Source: Nitrospirota bacterium (GTDB lineage Bacteria > Nitrospirota > Leptospirillia > Leptospirillales > Leptospirillaceae). From it: DNA of 32,254 nt. The stretch covers positions 1 to 32,254 of the forward strand of contig JAJZCZ010000017.1 in the NCBI GenBank assembly GCA_021828805.1, given 5' to 3'. Positions 7,093-14,587 of the stretch are shown piece after piece. A model generated the notes under the pieces. That model worked only from the letters and a program-made list of their open reading frames with translations, was not told the DNA's origin and searched no databases. The first letter of the stretch is position 1, and every line of letters begins with the position of its first letter. The position numbers were made by a program, and so were the translations under genes.

Positions 7093-7791
7093 ATGGCCAA
7101 AAAGATCCTGATGATCGAAGATGACCCCGATATTGCCGGCCTCATCCTTCACTACCTCAAGATGGAGGGTTTTGAGTGCGAGCATGTATCCGACGGGACA
7201 GCTGGCCTCTCTCTGGCCCGCCGCCTCAAACCTGACGCGATTTTGCTTGACCTCATGCTGCCCGGGATTGACGGACTGACGGTGAACCGGCTCATCAAGC
7301 AGGATCCGGCAATCTCCGCTACTCCGGTCGTGATTGTGACCGCCAAGGGGGAAGAAACCGACCGGGTGGTGGGGCTTGAGATGGGGGCCGACGACTATAT
7401 CGTCAAACCCTTCCACCCGAAGGAGATGGTCGCCCGGGTCAAGGCCGTCCTCCGTCGTCGCGAAACTCAGCAACGCCTTTCGGAGAGGATGTCGATTGGT
7501 CCCGTTACCATCGACATCGGACGCCATGAAGCCACCTTTGAAGGAGTCCCTTCCCCCCTGACAGCAAAAGAGTTTGACCTTCTCGTCGCCCTCATGCGGG
7601 TGTCCGGGCGTGTTCTTGACCGGGAGACGCTCCTCAATGCAGTCTGGGGTGACGACTACGAAGGAACCGACCGGACGGTGGATGTTCACATCCGCCGGCT
7701 CCGGAAAAAGATGGGTGAATCGGCAGCCTGGGTCGAGACGGTCAAGCAGATCGGCTATCGCTTTCGTGAAGAGGGGAAGGGCGGTCCATGA
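7093..7791 (+). CDS. OmpR/PhoB-family response regulator
   Basis: The 232-residue protein has a receiver domain (about 1-120) with acidic pocket E9-D10-D11, phospho-acceptor D53 in LLDLMLPG, and the VTAKG and IVKPFHP motifs carrying the conserved Thr and Lys. A winged-helix DNA-binding domain follows (about 135-230), ending in the typical VDVHIRRLRKKMG and VKQIGYRF. I chose ATG 7093 because MAKKILMIEDD is a standard N-terminus; the open frame to 7054 adds an atypical leader. GGAG lies at 7079-7082. The stop overlaps the kinase start (ATGA at 7788-7791), so this is a co-translated pair. The sequence is PhoB-like, but no phosphate-uptake genes are nearby, and the downstream Spy-like gene suggests an envelope-stress target. 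Confidence 0.93.
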   Translation: MAKKILMIEDDPDIAGLILHYLKMEGFECEHVSDGTAGLSLARRLKPDAILLDLMLPGIDGLTVNRLIKQDPAISATPVVIVTAKGEETDRVVGLEMGADDYIVKPFHPKEMVARVKAVLRRRETQQRLSERMSIGPVTIDIGRHEATFEGVPSPLTAKEFDLLVALMRVSGRVLDRETLLNAVWGDDYEGTDRTVDVHIRRLRKKMGESAAWVETVKQIGYRFREEGKGGP

Positions 7792-9140
7792 GTTTTCGCG
7801 CCTTCGCCCTCCTGTTAGGCGGTGGTGCTTTTGTGGCAGGCGGAGTTTTCATGGTCCTGGTAGGACACGGAATGGCTCGCCTGCTTCTTTTTGCCGGTCT
7901 TTTTCTGCTCCTCCATCTGGTGGTTCGCTTGGTCTATCGGATTGTTGCCCGGCAGGCAGATGCCGCCCTGAAAAATCCACTCACCATCGCCGCCCAGGGA
8001 TTTTTCGACGATCTTTTCGACCCCATGCTCTCCGGCCTCATTCGACTCCTGAGGGAAAAGCACGAGACCTCCGGGCGTCTTGCCGAAGTGGCGAGCCGCT
8101 TCGAGGGCGTTTTTGACAATATGGTGGAAGGCGTGGTGGTCACCGCCTCAAATTCCCAGATCCTCATGGTAAACCCGGCCTTCGAGCGGATCCTTGCCAT
8201 TCCGGCTAATGAGGCGGTGGGGAATCGCCTGGGGATCGTTGTCCGGGAGACGGCGATTCACCAGCTTGTGGAGGAGGTTTTTCGCACCAAGAACCGGGTC
8301 ATGCGCGAGCTGGGCTACCGGAGCCGGGGGACGACCAAGGTCTTGAATGTGGTGGCGACGATCTCTGAGCCCCGGGACGGCTCCGGGAAGAGCTACGGCA
8401 TCTTTCTGTTTTACGATATGACAACAATCCGGGGGCTCGAAAGGGTTCGGAAGGACTTTGTCGCCAACGTCTCCCATGAGATCCGGACCCCCCTGACATC
8501 GATCCGGGGATATGCCGAAGCGCTGAGCGATGGGGCGCTCGCCGATCCGGATCTTGCCCGAAGCTTTTTGGGGATTATCTCCACATCGGCGGATCGCCTC
8601 TCACGCCTGGTCAACGACCTCCTCGAGCTCTCCCGGCTTGAATCCGGAACGGTCGACCTCAGATTGCTTCCTGTGGAGCTTGGTGCCCTTTCCGATCGTC
8701 TCCGGGAGGAGTTTACCGACCGTCTCTCAAAAAAAGAGATGCGGCTGGAAACAAATTTTTCGAGGCCCTTCACCTTTGTCACCGACGACTCCCTTCTCCA
8801 TCTGGTTCTGGTTAACATTGTCGATAATGCTATCAAGTATTCTGCGCCGGGCTCTGTTGTGCGGCTTGGGGCGACGATGGATGATTCGGGGATCCAGATT
8901 GAGGTGGAGGATCACGGAATGGGAATTCCCGAAGACGAGCTATCCCGTATCTTCGAGCGCTTCTACCGGGTTGACCGCTCCCGTAGCCCGGCCGTTCCCG
9001 GAACAGGTCTGGGACTTTCAATCGTTCGCCATGTCATGACGCTTCTGTCCGGGCGTGTTTCGGTCAGGAGTTCCCTGGGGCAGGGGACCACAATCGCTCT
9101 CCAGCTTCCTCCGCGCAGCCTTCCTCCTTCCTCCCTGTAG
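7788..9140 (+). CDS. Membrane sensor histidine kinase (PhoR-like) with minimal sensor region
   Basis: The 450-residue kinase begins with two hydrophobic segments (about 5-26 and 31-52) joined by only about five residues (GHGMA), so almost nothing is exposed to the periplasm. A PAS domain follows (about 104-215). The HisKA domain carries phospho-acceptor H230 in VSHEIRTPL. The ATPase domain shows the N box (NIVDNAIKYS), G1 (DHGMGIP), F box (FERFYRVDRSRS) and G2 (GTGLGLSI). It should phosphorylate the regulator encoded just upstream, whose stop overlaps this start. The signal is probably sensed in the membrane or in the cytoplasm through the PAS domain; the ligand cannot be told from the sequence. 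Confidence 0.93.
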   Translation: MSFRAFALLLGGGAFVAGGVFMVLVGHGMARLLLFAGLFLLLHLVVRLVYRIVARQADAALKNPLTIAAQGFFDDLFDPMLSGLIRLLREKHETSGRLAEVASRFEGVFDNMVEGVVVTASNSQILMVNPAFERILAIPANEAVGNRLGIVVRETAIHQLVEEVFRTKNRVMRELGYRSRGTTKVLNVVATISEPRDGSGKSYGIFLFYDMTTIRGLERVRKDFVANVSHEIRTPLTSIRGYAEALSDGALADPDLARSFLGIISTSADRLSRLVNDLLELSRLESGTVDLRLLPVELGALSDRLREEFTDRLSKKEMRLETNFSRPFTFVTDDSLLHLVLVNIVDNAIKYSAPGSVVRLGATMDDSGIQIEVEDHGMGIPEDELSRIFERFYRVDRSRSPAVPGTGLGLSIVRHVMTLLSGRVSVRSSLGQGTTIALQLPPRSLPPSSL

Positions 9141-9156
9141 CGAGACATCCGGTGCC

Positions 9157-9179
9157 GGGTCTCCTTTTCAAGGAGCCCC
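9157..9179 (+). terminator. Hairpin after the histidine kinase gene, possible terminator
   Basis: CTCCTT (9161-9166) pairs with AAGGAG (9170-9175) across a three-base loop. After one mismatch the stem continues with GGG (9157-9159) and CCC (9177-9179). No T-tract follows, so it may be an attenuator, a processing site or an imperfect terminator. Confidence 0.35.
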
Positions 9180-9201
9180 GATCAAGGATAAAATAAGTGT
9201 A

Positions 9202-9242
9202 GACTCATTCTTTCCAGAAACGGCTATGGACCCATTCTTTCA
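9202..9242 (+). repeat. Imperfect direct repeat before the Spy-like gene
   Basis: GACTCATTCTTTCC at 9202-9215 recurs as GACCCATTCTTTCA at 9229-9242, with 12 of 14 bases identical and a start-to-start distance of 27 bases. The second copy runs into the ribosome-binding site. It could be an operator for the adjacent regulator, although OmpR-family half-sites are usually about 11 bases apart. Confidence 0.4.
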
Positions 9243-9253
9243 AGGAGGTTTCC

Positions 9254-9748
9254 ATGACAACGAAACGTTTCGCATGGCTTTTGGCCGGTGTTATTTTCCT
9301 GGCTTCACAGGTGGCCCAGCCGACGGCGGCTCGAGCCCACATGATGCACCACGGTCATATGGGGCCCATCGGATTCTACCTGATGAACCAGGATCGCCTT
9401 GGACTCTCATCTGCTCAGACAAAGAAGCTCATGGATCTCAAAATGACCTTCATGAAAACCAAAATCATGGAAAAGGCACGGATCCACGTTCTTCATATGG
9501 AGACAATGGGGCTCATGATGCACCGGAATATTGATGTGAACCAGGTGCAGCAGAACATGGACAAAGTGCTGGCCCACAAGAAGAAGATCATGAGGGCGTT
9601 CGTGACGATGGTTGCCAGTGCTCACAAGGTTCTCACGCCCGAACAGTATGCCAAGGTCAAGAAGCTTTGGCGGGAAATGATGATGCATCATGGAATGATG
9701 GGGGGAATGATGGCTCCTCATCCTCCTTCTCACCACCCCGGTATGTGA
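9254..9748 (+). CDS. Periplasmic Met/His-rich LTxxQ-motif protein (Spy/CpxP-like)
   Basis: The 164-residue secreted protein has a signal peptide (MTTKRFAWLLAGVIFLASQ, probable cleavage after ARA at 26-28). The mature part starts with a His/Met cluster (HMMHHGHM), carries two LTxxQ-type motifs (LSSAQ 51-55 and LTPEQ 127-131) in a predicted helical region, and ends in a Met/His/Pro-rich tail. Spy and CpxP are cradle-shaped periplasmic chaperones or stress sensors with such motifs, and Met/His-rich relatives bind copper or other metals. The start is firm: a perfect AAGGAGGT lies at 9242-9249. It follows a two-component system, as CpxP and Spy genes often relate to Cpx or Bae systems. Metal binding here is inferred from composition only. 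Confidence 0.8.
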   Translation: MTTKRFAWLLAGVIFLASQVAQPTAARAHMMHHGHMGPIGFYLMNQDRLGLSSAQTKKLMDLKMTFMKTKIMEKARIHVLHMETMGLMMHRNIDVNQVQQNMDKVLAHKKKIMRAFVTMVASAHKVLTPEQYAKVKKLWREMMMHHGMMGGMMAPHPPSHHPGM

Positions 9749-9755
9749 GGCATTC

Positions 9756-10673
9756 TTGAGGAAGGTAGCAGCATCCGGCCGGACCGGGAGATCTCTTCCC
9801 CGGTTCGGCCTTCATGTCTCGACCGCCGGAGGCCTCGACCGTATCTTTGGCCGGGGGGAGGCCCTGGCCTGCGGAACGGTCCAGATTTTTTCCCACTCTT
9901 CCCGGAGTTGGGAGTTCGCTATTCCTGATGCCCATGTTCTCGACCCCTACCTCAGGGCCCGGTCGGGCGCCTCTTTTTCCGATGTTTTTATCCATGCGAG
10001 CTACCTGATCAACATGGCTTCGGATGATCCAGAGATTGCAAGGAAATCCATGGAGACGCTGGAAAAGGAGCTGGCGACCGCCCGTCTGATGCAAGCGAAG
10101 GGTCTTGTCCTTCACCCGGGTTCTGCCCGGGGAGGAGAGAGAAGGAAGGCGTGTCTTCGGGCAGCCTCCCGGATACAGGAGGTTCTCGACCGGGTTCCCG
10201 GAGACGGAGCGCCCCTCCTTCTGGAAAATACGGCAGGAGCCGGAAGCATGCTGGGGGCAAGGCCCGAAGAAATGTCTGAGATCTATGAAGCCATCGGCCG
10301 GCCGGACAGGACCGGGATCTGTCTCGACTCCTGCCATCTTTTTGCGAGCGGATATGATCTTTCGGAGGAGGGTGCCGGGGAGGAGATCGTCGCCCGCTTC
10401 TGTGAGGCCATTCCCGGGAGGCGACCCTCCCTGTGGCACCTCAACGACGCCCTCTTTCCCCGCGGGTCTGGGCGGGACCGCCACGCGGGCCTGGGAGAGG
10501 GGCATATCGGTCTTCCGGCTCTGGGACAACTTGTCCGGCTTGCGGTGGCCTCCGACGTTCCTATTGTTCTGGAAACCCCTAAAGGAGAAGGTGATGAGGA
10601 GGATCGCAGGAATATGAGCCGCCTGTTTTCCATGGCCGGGCTTTCTGCTCCTCCGGAGATCGCTTCCGAATGA
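9756..10673 (+). CDS. nfo: Endonuclease IV (AP endonuclease)
   Basis: The 305-residue TIM-barrel enzyme cuts DNA 5' to abasic sites during base-excision repair. All expected zinc ligands are visible: H80 (HASYLIN), H120 (LVLHPGS), E157 (LLENTAG), D191 and H194 (CLDSCHLFASGYD), H228 (WHLND), D241 and H243 (DRHAGLGEGHIG) and E273 (VLETP). The start appears to be TTG 9756, since no ATG or GTG occurs in frame before the conserved FGLHVSTAGG; GAGG at 9747-9750 overlaps the upstream stop. About 15 residues precede the usual family start. The stop overlaps the mlaE ATG (ATGA at 10670-10673), which places a repair gene in front of a lipid-transport operon without obvious functional link. Confidence 0.93.
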   Translation: MRKVAASGRTGRSLPRFGLHVSTAGGLDRIFGRGEALACGTVQIFSHSSRSWEFAIPDAHVLDPYLRARSGASFSDVFIHASYLINMASDDPEIARKSMETLEKELATARLMQAKGLVLHPGSARGGERRKACLRAASRIQEVLDRVPGDGAPLLLENTAGAGSMLGARPEEMSEIYEAIGRPDRTGICLDSCHLFASGYDLSEEGAGEEIVARFCEAIPGRRPSLWHLNDALFPRGSGRDRHAGLGEGHIGLPALGQLVRLAVASDVPIVLETPKGEGDEEDRRNMSRLFSMAGLSAPPEIASE

Positions 10674-11446
10674 TCGATCCTCTCCAATTTACCCGGGGAA
10701 TCCTGGGGACGGTTCAAAATTTTACCCTGATGGTGTTTCGGGCCTTTCGCTACATGATGGTCCATTTCCGTGTCCGGGAGAGTCTTCTGGAGATGGATCG
10801 CCTGGGAGTGGGTTCGATCCCGATCGTCTTTCTGGCCAATCTTTTTGCCGGCCTTGATATGGCCCTCCAGTTCAGCGTGGTGATGGCTCCCTACGGGGCG
10901 ACGAATCTCCTGGGAAAGGTTGTGGCGACCTCGGTCATCCGGGATATGGGGCCGGTTCTGGCCTCGCTGGTGATGAGCGCTAGGGTGACGGCCGGCATCA
11001 CCTCGGAACTCGGGATGATGGCCACCACCCAGCAAATCGAGGCGCTCCTGGTTATGGGGGTGGATCCTGTCGACCGGCTGGTGGCTCCCAAGATCCTGGC
11101 CGGGATGGTCATGCTCCCGGTTCTTTCTGTGGTGGGGGACTTCCTGGGGGTTTTGGCCGGACTGGCTGTGGCCATGTTCGGAGCCCACGTTCCCGCCCCT
11201 CTTTACTGGTCTGGCGTCCGGACGGCTCTGACTCTTCCCAACCTTGTCAATGGAATCGCCAAGCCCTTTGTCTTTGGCTTCATCCTTGTCTCGATCGGCT
11301 GCTACTACGGATTGCGGACGACGGGGGGGGCTCAGGGAGTAGGCCGGTCCACGACGAAGGCCGTTGTCTATGCCGCGATCTGGATCCTCGTGGCAAACTT
11401 CCTGATCAGCAAGCTTCTGATCGATGTCTGGGGGTGGAAACTGTGA
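10670..11446 (+). CDS. mlaE: MlaE-family ABC transporter permease
   Basis: The 258-residue inner-membrane permease belongs to the MlaE/YrbE family that, with MlaF and MlaD, moves phospholipids between inner and outer membranes. Family signatures include VGSIPIVFLANLFAGLDMALQ near the N-terminus, the conserved ARVTAGITSELGMM loop, QIEALLVMGVDPV and the C-terminal GCYYGLRTTGGAQGVGRSTT. Several hydrophobic helices are evident. The ATG overlaps the nfo stop and the end overlaps the ATPase gene. The usual partners MlaB and MlaC are not adjacent. Confidence 0.94.
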   Translation: MIDPLQFTRGILGTVQNFTLMVFRAFRYMMVHFRVRESLLEMDRLGVGSIPIVFLANLFAGLDMALQFSVVMAPYGATNLLGKVVATSVIRDMGPVLASLVMSARVTAGITSELGMMATTQQIEALLVMGVDPVDRLVAPKILAGMVMLPVLSVVGDFLGVLAGLAVAMFGAHVPAPLYWSGVRTALTLPNLVNGIAKPFVFGFILVSIGCYYGLRTTGGAQGVGRSTTKAVVYAAIWILVANFLISKLLIDVWGWKL

Positions 11447-12171
11447 TCCGTCTCGAGAACGTCACTGTCGCTTACGGCAGCCGTGTGATTCTTGAGGAGA
11501 TCGACCTCGAAATTCCCACAGGAAAGACCATGGTGATCCTGGGCGAGAGCGGCTCTGGGAAGACGACCATCCTCAAGTGTGTTCTGGGGACCTTACACCC
11601 CGTGAAGGGGCGGGTCCTGGCCAACGGTCAGGACATCTCGACGTTAAACGAGAGTGACCTGCTCCGCTTCCGACAGCGCATGGGCATGGTCTTCCAGGAA
11701 GGCGCCCTCTTTGACTCTCTGACCGTGGGAGAGAATGTGGCCTTCTGGTTGTGGGAGCACACCAGCCTGTCTGATGAGGAGGTTGAAACCCGTGTCCGGA
11801 CGCTTTTACGGTTTGTGGGGCTTGAAAATTCCATCGACTTCAAACCTTCCGACCTCTCGGGGGGGATGCGCCGCCGGGTGGCGATTGCCCGGGCGATGGC
11901 GGCGGAAGATCCTGCCTTCATGCTCTATGACGAACCTACCACCGGTCTCGATCCTTTTACCTCAAAGTCGATCTGCGATCTGATGCGACGGGTCCAGCGG
12001 GAGTTCACAACGACGAACATCGTTGTAACGCATGACCTCACCGATGCCTATCGTGTCGGTGATCTCTTCACCTTCATCAAGGACGCCAAAATCATCGCCA
12101 CCGGAAGCCGGCAGGACATCGAACACTCCCACGATCCTTTCATCAAAACATTCCTCTCCCTCGACTCCTGA
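11434..12171 (+). CDS. mlaF: MlaF-family ABC transporter ATP-binding protein
   Basis: The 245-residue ATPase powers the MlaE permease. It has Walker A GESGSGKTT, the Q-loop region MVFQEGALFDSLTVGENV typical of MlaF, the ABC signature LSGGMRRRVAIARAM, Walker B FMLYDEPTTGLDP and the switch histidine in VVTHD. Two GTG starts are possible: 11434, and 11443, which overlaps the mlaE stop as GTGA and gives MIRLENVTVAYG. The three-residue difference does not affect any motif, and the GTGA overlap favours the shorter form. The mlaD start follows 11 bases after the stop. Confidence 0.94.
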   Translation: METVIRLENVTVAYGSRVILEEIDLEIPTGKTMVILGESGSGKTTILKCVLGTLHPVKGRVLANGQDISTLNESDLLRFRQRMGMVFQEGALFDSLTVGENVAFWLWEHTSLSDEEVETRVRTLLRFVGLENSIDFKPSDLSGGMRRRVAIARAMAAEDPAFMLYDEPTTGLDPFTSKSICDLMRRVQREFTTTNIVVTHDLTDAYRVGDLFTFIKDAKIIATGSRQDIEHSHDPFIKTFLSLDS

Positions 12172-12182
12172 AAGGGGTGACC

Positions 12183-13154
12183 ATGAAGCGCAGCACAAAC
12201 CTGTCTCTCTCCGAGTTTCGTGTGGGACTTATCGTCGGAGGAAGCTTTCTTGTGGGGGCGATGGTCATTATCGCCTACGGCAAGATCTCGGGAATCTTTT
12301 CCCGGCAGGTTGATATGACAGCTCTCTTCCGGAATGTTCAGGGGCTCACCCAGGGGGCTCCGGTCCGCCTTATGGGAATCGACAGTGGCTATGTGTCAGG
12401 GGTGGAGTTTGTCCGCTTTCAGGGGAAGCGCTATGTGAAGGTTTCCATGCGGCTCTCCCGGACAAGGTTCCACGAGCTCTCTGGCGGGACATCGGCTGAG
12501 ATTCATACCCAGGGGCTCATGGGGATCAAATACGTTGAGCTTTCCCCGGGCCACAGTTCCGACGGCCCTCTCAACCCTTCCCTTCCCATTATGGGCCGGG
12601 AGTCCAACTCTCTGGGGGCGGTGATGAAGTCTGGCAAGGATGTGGTCCGAAACATGAAAGACCTCTCTCTCTCCCTCACCGAGCTTGCCAACTCGGCAAA
12701 GAGTGGCCAGGGAACGGTGGGCCATCTCATGAAGGACCCGACCCTCTACAACAATGTGAATCAGGCGGCCCGCGATCTCGCTTCATTGGCGGAAAAAATC
12801 GACCACGGGCCGGGATCGGTCTCCAGGCTCCTCTCTTCCGATGAGATTTATCGCCGTCTTGACAGTACCCTGGGGAGCCTCGATGTGCTCCTTGCGGAGG
12901 CAAAAGATGGACAGGGGCTGGCAGGGAGTCTTCTGGAGGACAAGGAAACCGCCCGGTCATTCAAGGATTCACTCTCCCGTCTTGACGACATCCTGCGTCA
13001 AATCCAGAGCGGGCAGGGGACAGCCGGACGGCTCCTCTACGATCCGGTGACGGCTACCCATGTGGACAAGATTCTTGGCCGGATGGACAGTCTGTTGAAA
13101 GATATGAAAGAGCATCCCCAAAAATACTTCACTGTCGAGGTTCATGTCTTTTGA
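12183..13154 (+). CDS. mlaD: MlaD-family MCE domain protein with four C-terminal 34-residue repeats
   Basis: The 323-residue substrate-binding component of an Mla-type transporter has one transmembrane anchor (about 13-32) and an MCE domain (about 43-122: DMTALFRNVQGLTQGAPVRL, GIDSGYVSGV, IHTQGLMGIKYVEL). The C-terminal half contains four repeats of exactly 34 residues beginning at 174, 208, 242 and 276. Each has a GxGxxGxLLxD-like opening followed by a predicted helix (SLAEKI, LLAEAK, ILRQIQ, LLKDMK). Repeats of this type occur in some single-MCE proteins and probably form a helical stalk. ATG 12183 is preferred over GTG 12177 because AAGGGG lies at 12172-12177. The stop overlaps the next start (TTGA at 13151-13154). 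Confidence 0.93.
   Translation: MKRSTNLSLSEFRVGLIVGGSFLVGAMVIIAYGKISGIFSRQVDMTALFRNVQGLTQGAPVRLMGIDSGYVSGVEFVRFQGKRYVKVSMRLSRTRFHELSGGTSAEIHTQGLMGIKYVELSPGHSSDGPLNPSLPIMGRESNSLGAVMKSGKDVVRNMKDLSLSLTELANSAKSGQGTVGHLMKDPTLYNNVNQAARDLASLAEKIDHGPGSVSRLLSSDEIYRRLDSTLGSLDVLLAEAKDGQGLAGSLLEDKETARSFKDSLSRLDDILRQIQSGQGTAGRLLYDPVTATHVDKILGRMDSLLKDMKEHPQKYFTVEVHVF
12702..13109 (+). repeat. Four in-frame 102-bp repeats encoding 34-residue units in mlaD
   Basis: The units start SGQGTVGHLM, HGPGSVSRLL, DGQGLAGSLL and SGQGTAGRLL at exact 102-base intervals. The protein repeat is clear while the DNA has diverged, so this is an old internal duplication under protein-level selection and not a recent tandem repeat. 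Confidence 0.8.
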
Positions 13155-14407
13155 AAGACGATCGCCGCCGATTCCTCCGCATTCTCTGGGGGGCCCTCTT
13201 CCTCTACGAGATTTTGAATGTTTTTTTCATCAATCTTCTTCGGAGCCAGTCCGTCTCGCCAATAGGGGAGATACTCCAGATCTTTTCCTTTCTGACCATG
13301 CTTCTTCCCCTTTGGCTGATGCTCTCGTTTCGCGACATTCTTCCCCGTGTCCGTCTTTTTTCCCAGACCTTTTTCCTTTGGTACTTCTCTTTGGCAACCT
13401 TCTGGATTGGTGCCGGATTCGGGATATTAATCCAGAAGGGCTTGCTCTTCTATGATGCTGGAAGAGCCGGCTCCCCCCTGCAGCCCTCCTCCGGATACTC
13501 CCTGCGGGCACTGGAGTCCGGGTTCTTTCTGACGGCTGTTCTTCTCGTACTGGCTCTGGCGGCCCGATTTTTTCCTCCGCGCCTCATTCGCATCCATTTG
13601 GCTTTTGAAGGGATTGATCCTCGACTTGAAGGGACGACGATCCTCCATCTTTCCGATCTTCATGTGGGGTCCTGGCAAGGAGAGGGGCGCCTGCGGACTA
13701 TTGCGGAACGTGTCAGAGAGATTGCTCCGGATATTCTGGCCATCACCGGGGATGCGATCGACCACCGCGAGGAAGAAGCGCAAATTTTTGAGCGCATCTT
13801 TGCCCCTCTCACGGGCAGGATCGGGACCGTGGCTGTTCTGGGAAACCACGAATACTGGACATTTGGAAAGGAATCCTGTGCTGTCATGCGTCGTCACGGT
13901 TTCCCTGTTTTAAAGAACGAGAGCCGTCTTCTGGAGAGGGAGACCGGAGGAAGAGTCCGGGTGGTGGGAGTGGATGATCCGGCGGGGGCCGAGTGTGCCC
14001 CCGATTGTGGGCCTGATCTTGGCAAGGCTCTGGCGGACGTCCAGGCAGGAGAGTTTGTTCTGGCGCTTGTACACCAGCCGACCTTGTGGGAGGGGGCTCT
14101 TTGCCGGGCTGCCCATCTGACTCTGGCCGGCCACACCCATGGGGGGCAGATCGGTGGCCATCCCCCTTTGCCCAGCCTGGCGTCTCTTTTCTTCCGTTAT
14201 CCTGTCGGTCTCTTTTCTGCTTCGTCTCCCGGATGCAGTGATCACCGACTTCACGTCAGCGCTGGCTTGGGATACTACGGAATACCGGTGAGAATCGGGA
14301 TGATTCCGGAGATGACTCTTGTGACAATCGGCTCCAAATCCGGCGGAAATTCGGAGGGGAAGGCTAAAAATTTTGAGGGTGTCGTGGAATCCGCAAAAAA
14401 ATATTGA
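13151..14407 (+). CDS. Membrane-anchored calcineurin-like metallophosphoesterase
   Basis: The 418-residue protein has four hydrophobic segments in its first 145 residues (about 9-30, 40-60, 72-95 and 122-140), then a calcineurin-like phosphoesterase domain. Metal-binding motifs are complete: SDLHVGS (D169, H171), GDAIDH (D201), GNHEYW (N232, H233), VHQPT and GHTHGGQIG. The layout resembles YkuE/YaeI-type membrane phosphoesterases, which act on phospholipid-derived or nucleotide-like phosphates; the substrate here is unknown. The start is TTG 13151 overlapping the mlaD stop, with no in-frame ATG before the first membrane helix. Attachment to the mlaEFD genes suggests a role in envelope lipid metabolism (inference). 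The last 25 residues, after VTIGSKSG, are low in conserved features. Confidence 0.85.
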   Translation: MKDDRRRFLRILWGALFLYEILNVFFINLLRSQSVSPIGEILQIFSFLTMLLPLWLMLSFRDILPRVRLFSQTFFLWYFSLATFWIGAGFGILIQKGLLFYDAGRAGSPLQPSSGYSLRALESGFFLTAVLLVLALAARFFPPRLIRIHLAFEGIDPRLEGTTILHLSDLHVGSWQGEGRLRTIAERVREIAPDILAITGDAIDHREEEAQIFERIFAPLTGRIGTVAVLGNHEYWTFGKESCAVMRRHGFPVLKNESRLLERETGGRVRVVGVDDPAGAECAPDCGPDLGKALADVQAGEFVLALVHQPTLWEGALCRAAHLTLAGHTHGGQIGGHPPLPSLASLFFRYPVGLFSASSPGCSDHRLHVSAGLGYYGIPVRIGMIPEMTLVTIGSKSGGNSEGKAKNFEGVVESAKKY

Positions 14408-14587
14408 AGAAATTTTTTTATTTTTTGTTTTTAATCAATAACTTAAGCTGAAGAAAAAAAATCTTTCAAGCCCTTGCGAATCCAAAATGGCTTTTGTATA
14501 CTGATCCGTGGGCTGAAGTGTAGGGGTCCGGGACGGGCCTTTACAGGTCGGCAGTTCCTTCTATCCGTGCCAATTTAAGGAGGGGGT
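14408..14587 (+). other. AT-rich control region and long leader before the oxidase gene
   Basis: The first 60 bases are very rich in A and T runs (for example TTTTTTTATTTTTTG and GAAGAAAAAAAATC), unlike the rest of the window, and lie just upstream of the promoter at 14474-14502, where an UP element would be. The predicted transcript has a leader of about 79 bases containing two copies of ATCCGTG (14504-14510 and 14563-14569). The ribosome site AAGGAGG is at 14577-14583. No gene is seen here. Confidence 0.5.
14474..14502 (+). promoter_or_regulatory. Strong sigma-70-type promoter for the oxidase gene
   Basis: TTGCGA at 14474-14479 and TATACT at 14497-14502 are spaced by exactly 17 bases, and A/T tracts lie upstream. 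Transcription should begin near 14509. This is the best promoter match I see in the window. Confidence 0.7.

Noticed and set aside
7093-9140. A true PhoBR phosphate-starvation system
   Set aside because: The domain layout is similar, but no pst, phoU or phosphatase genes are nearby, the kinase lacks a sensor loop like any defined type, and the next gene is a Spy-like protein. I therefore left the symbols blank.
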